64,000 nucleotides of DNA from Candidatus Aminicenantes bacterium UBA2190 (GTDB lineage: Bacteria; Acidobacteriota; Aminicenantia; UBA2199). The stretch spans positions 46,369-110,368 of the forward strand of contig DCVK01000043.1 in assembly GCA_002335385.1 (NCBI GenBank). Direction: 5' to 3'. A model generated the notes under the pieces. It was not told the DNA's origin. It saw only the letters and a list, made by a program, of their open reading frames with translations, and made no database searches. The translations under genes and the position numbers were made by a program. Below are positions 63,335-64,000 of this stretch, piece by piece; positions within the stretch are counted from its first letter, which is position 1; every line of letters starts with the position of its first letter.

Positions 63335-64000
63335 TACTGGCGCTGGCCGCTTTTCTGCTGGTCGCGGGAGCGGTTGTCGCCATGCTGCTGCGCCGCGGCC
63401 CGGCAGCGGCTGACGCGATCAGGCCGAGCGGGGCCGGCCAACAACCGCCTCACACCGCATCCGCGCCGAGGCGGGTGGCGCAGGCGGAGACGACCGCGGC
63501 AAGATTCGCGGATGATCCAGTCCAGCCCCCCCTGTCCTTGACTCGGCCCGAGCCAGCGGACCGCGAGCCGCGGCCGGCGGCGGACGGCGGAGCCGAAACA
63601 TTCGCCGGTCACAAGGCGCTGGCCCTTTCACTGTATCGGCAGAACGACCTGGCGGGAGCGCAGGCGCAGGCGCAGGCGGCGCTGGCCCTGCGGCGCGACG
63701 AGGAACTGCTCGAGCTGCTATTGAAGCTGCGGCGCGAGATCCAGGTGCAGCGCAATTACGACAACGCGCGCACGTCTCATTTCACCGTGCTGTTTGACGG
63801 CTATGAACACGGGGAGATGAAGGTGGCGGTGCTGGACATCCTCAAGGACGCCTATGCCGGGGTGGGCAAGGCGTTGAATCATTTCCCGAGCGAGCCGATC
63901 ACCGTCATCCTCTACACGGGGAAGGATTTCTCCGACATCACCCGCGCCCCGGACTGGGCCGGAGGGATGTTCGGTATGAGCGACGGCAAGATCCGCCTGC
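63274..64000 (+). CDS. Membrane-anchored protein with TPR-like and peptidase MA-like regions, 3' end outside window
   Basis: The visible 242 residues start with a short cytoplasmic tail (MGQDWQNPHYGYYRQQQK). One membrane span at about 19-41 and a low-complexity Pro/Ala linker (about 42-108) follow. A helical repeat (ALSLYRQNDLAGAQAQAQAA) leads to SHFTVLFDGYEHGEMK, the usual entry to an extracytoplasmic metallopeptidase domain of the peptidase MA group. The zinc motif would lie beyond the window edge, so activity cannot be judged. No ribosome site precedes ATG 63274, which suggests coupling with the upstream 40-codon ORF. Confidence 0.65.
   Translation, partial: MGQDWQNPHYGYYRQQQKRLILALAAFLLVAGAVVAMLLRRGPAAADAIRPSGAGQQPPHTASAPRRVAQAETTAARFADDPVQPPLSLTRPEPADREPRPAADGGAETFAGHKALALSLYRQNDLAGAQAQAQAALALRRDEELLELLLKLRREIQVQRNYDNARTSHFTVLFDGYEHGEMKVAVLDILKDAYAGVGKALNHFPSEPITVILYTGKDFSDITRAPDWAGGMFGMSDGKIRL

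Overview
The window is high-GC bacterial chromosome from a Gram-negative (diderm) organism. The evidence is a Kdo transferase for lipid A, a heme-carrying outer-membrane beta-barrel, a lipoprotein and several signal-peptide proteins. Gene content (GldA/F/G-like ABC set with DUF4340, PNGGE-type secreted proteins, propeller hybrid kinase, multiheme cytochrome) would fit Acidobacteriota or Candidatus Aminicenantes, but that placement is an inference from style. I see no rRNA, tRNA, CRISPR array, insertion sequence or prophage. Coding density is high and most operon junctions are ATGA overlaps.

Layout. 1-3471 (minus): 3' part of waaA lost off the left edge, TPR-amidohydrolase and its PadR regulator with a palindromic operator. 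3623-5888 (plus): GlmU-like nucleotidyltransferase, Hfq-like LSm protein overlapping pdxA. 5907-8577 (minus): ECF sigma factor, small membrane anti-sigma candidate, and an HtrA-like protein whose catalytic triad is gone. 8779-15311 (minus): argS with a short leader ORF, then an ABC ATPase, permease, GldG-like protein and DUF4340 protein. 15398-18943 (minus): EIIA-type protein, pseudopilin-like protein, HAD phosphatase, lipoprotein, purC. 19064-23989 (plus): recD2 and mutS. 24120-32168 (plus): nucleotide-sugar operon (epimerase, ugd, glmS, rfbA, rfbD) ending in a predicted secreted six-hairpin glycosidase. 32291-33383 (minus): prfB with programmed frameshift. 33625-35771 (plus): RNA methyltransferase and cysS. 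35790-43299 (minus): HD-GYP response regulator with a giant hybrid kinase, TPR protein, coaE, SPFH protein. 43643-46220 (plus): second ECF/anti-sigma operon with two secreted proteins sharing a C-terminal domain, closed by a strong terminator. 46346-52618 (plus): EamA transporter and two PNGGE-domain secreted proteins flanking a pentaheme cytochrome and a heme-bearing porin. 52659-54515 (minus): htpG. 54670-64000 (plus): MIO ammonia-lyase with a Cys in the cofactor triad, Kef antiporter, GyrI-like protein, S74 tail-fibre-like protein, M29 peptidase, rhomboid protease and the start of a membrane-anchored protein.

The clearest window-wide pattern is promoter architecture. Many genes have a sigma70-type -10 hexamer ending 5-8 bases (often exactly 6) before the start codon, frequently with a TTG-type -35 box 17 bases upstream and no Shine-Dalgarno. 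Examples are the GlmU-like gene, pseudopilin-like gene, HAD phosphatase, prfB, the SPFH gene, the hybrid kinase and mutS. These predict leaderless mRNAs. Other genes (htpG, ammonia-lyase, cytochrome, M29 peptidase) have ordinary leaders with good ribosome binding sites, so both initiation modes seem to coexist. Two or three genes (argS, recD2, the last gene) are preceded by very short ORFs that end at or inside the gene start, suggesting translational coupling or leader-peptide control.
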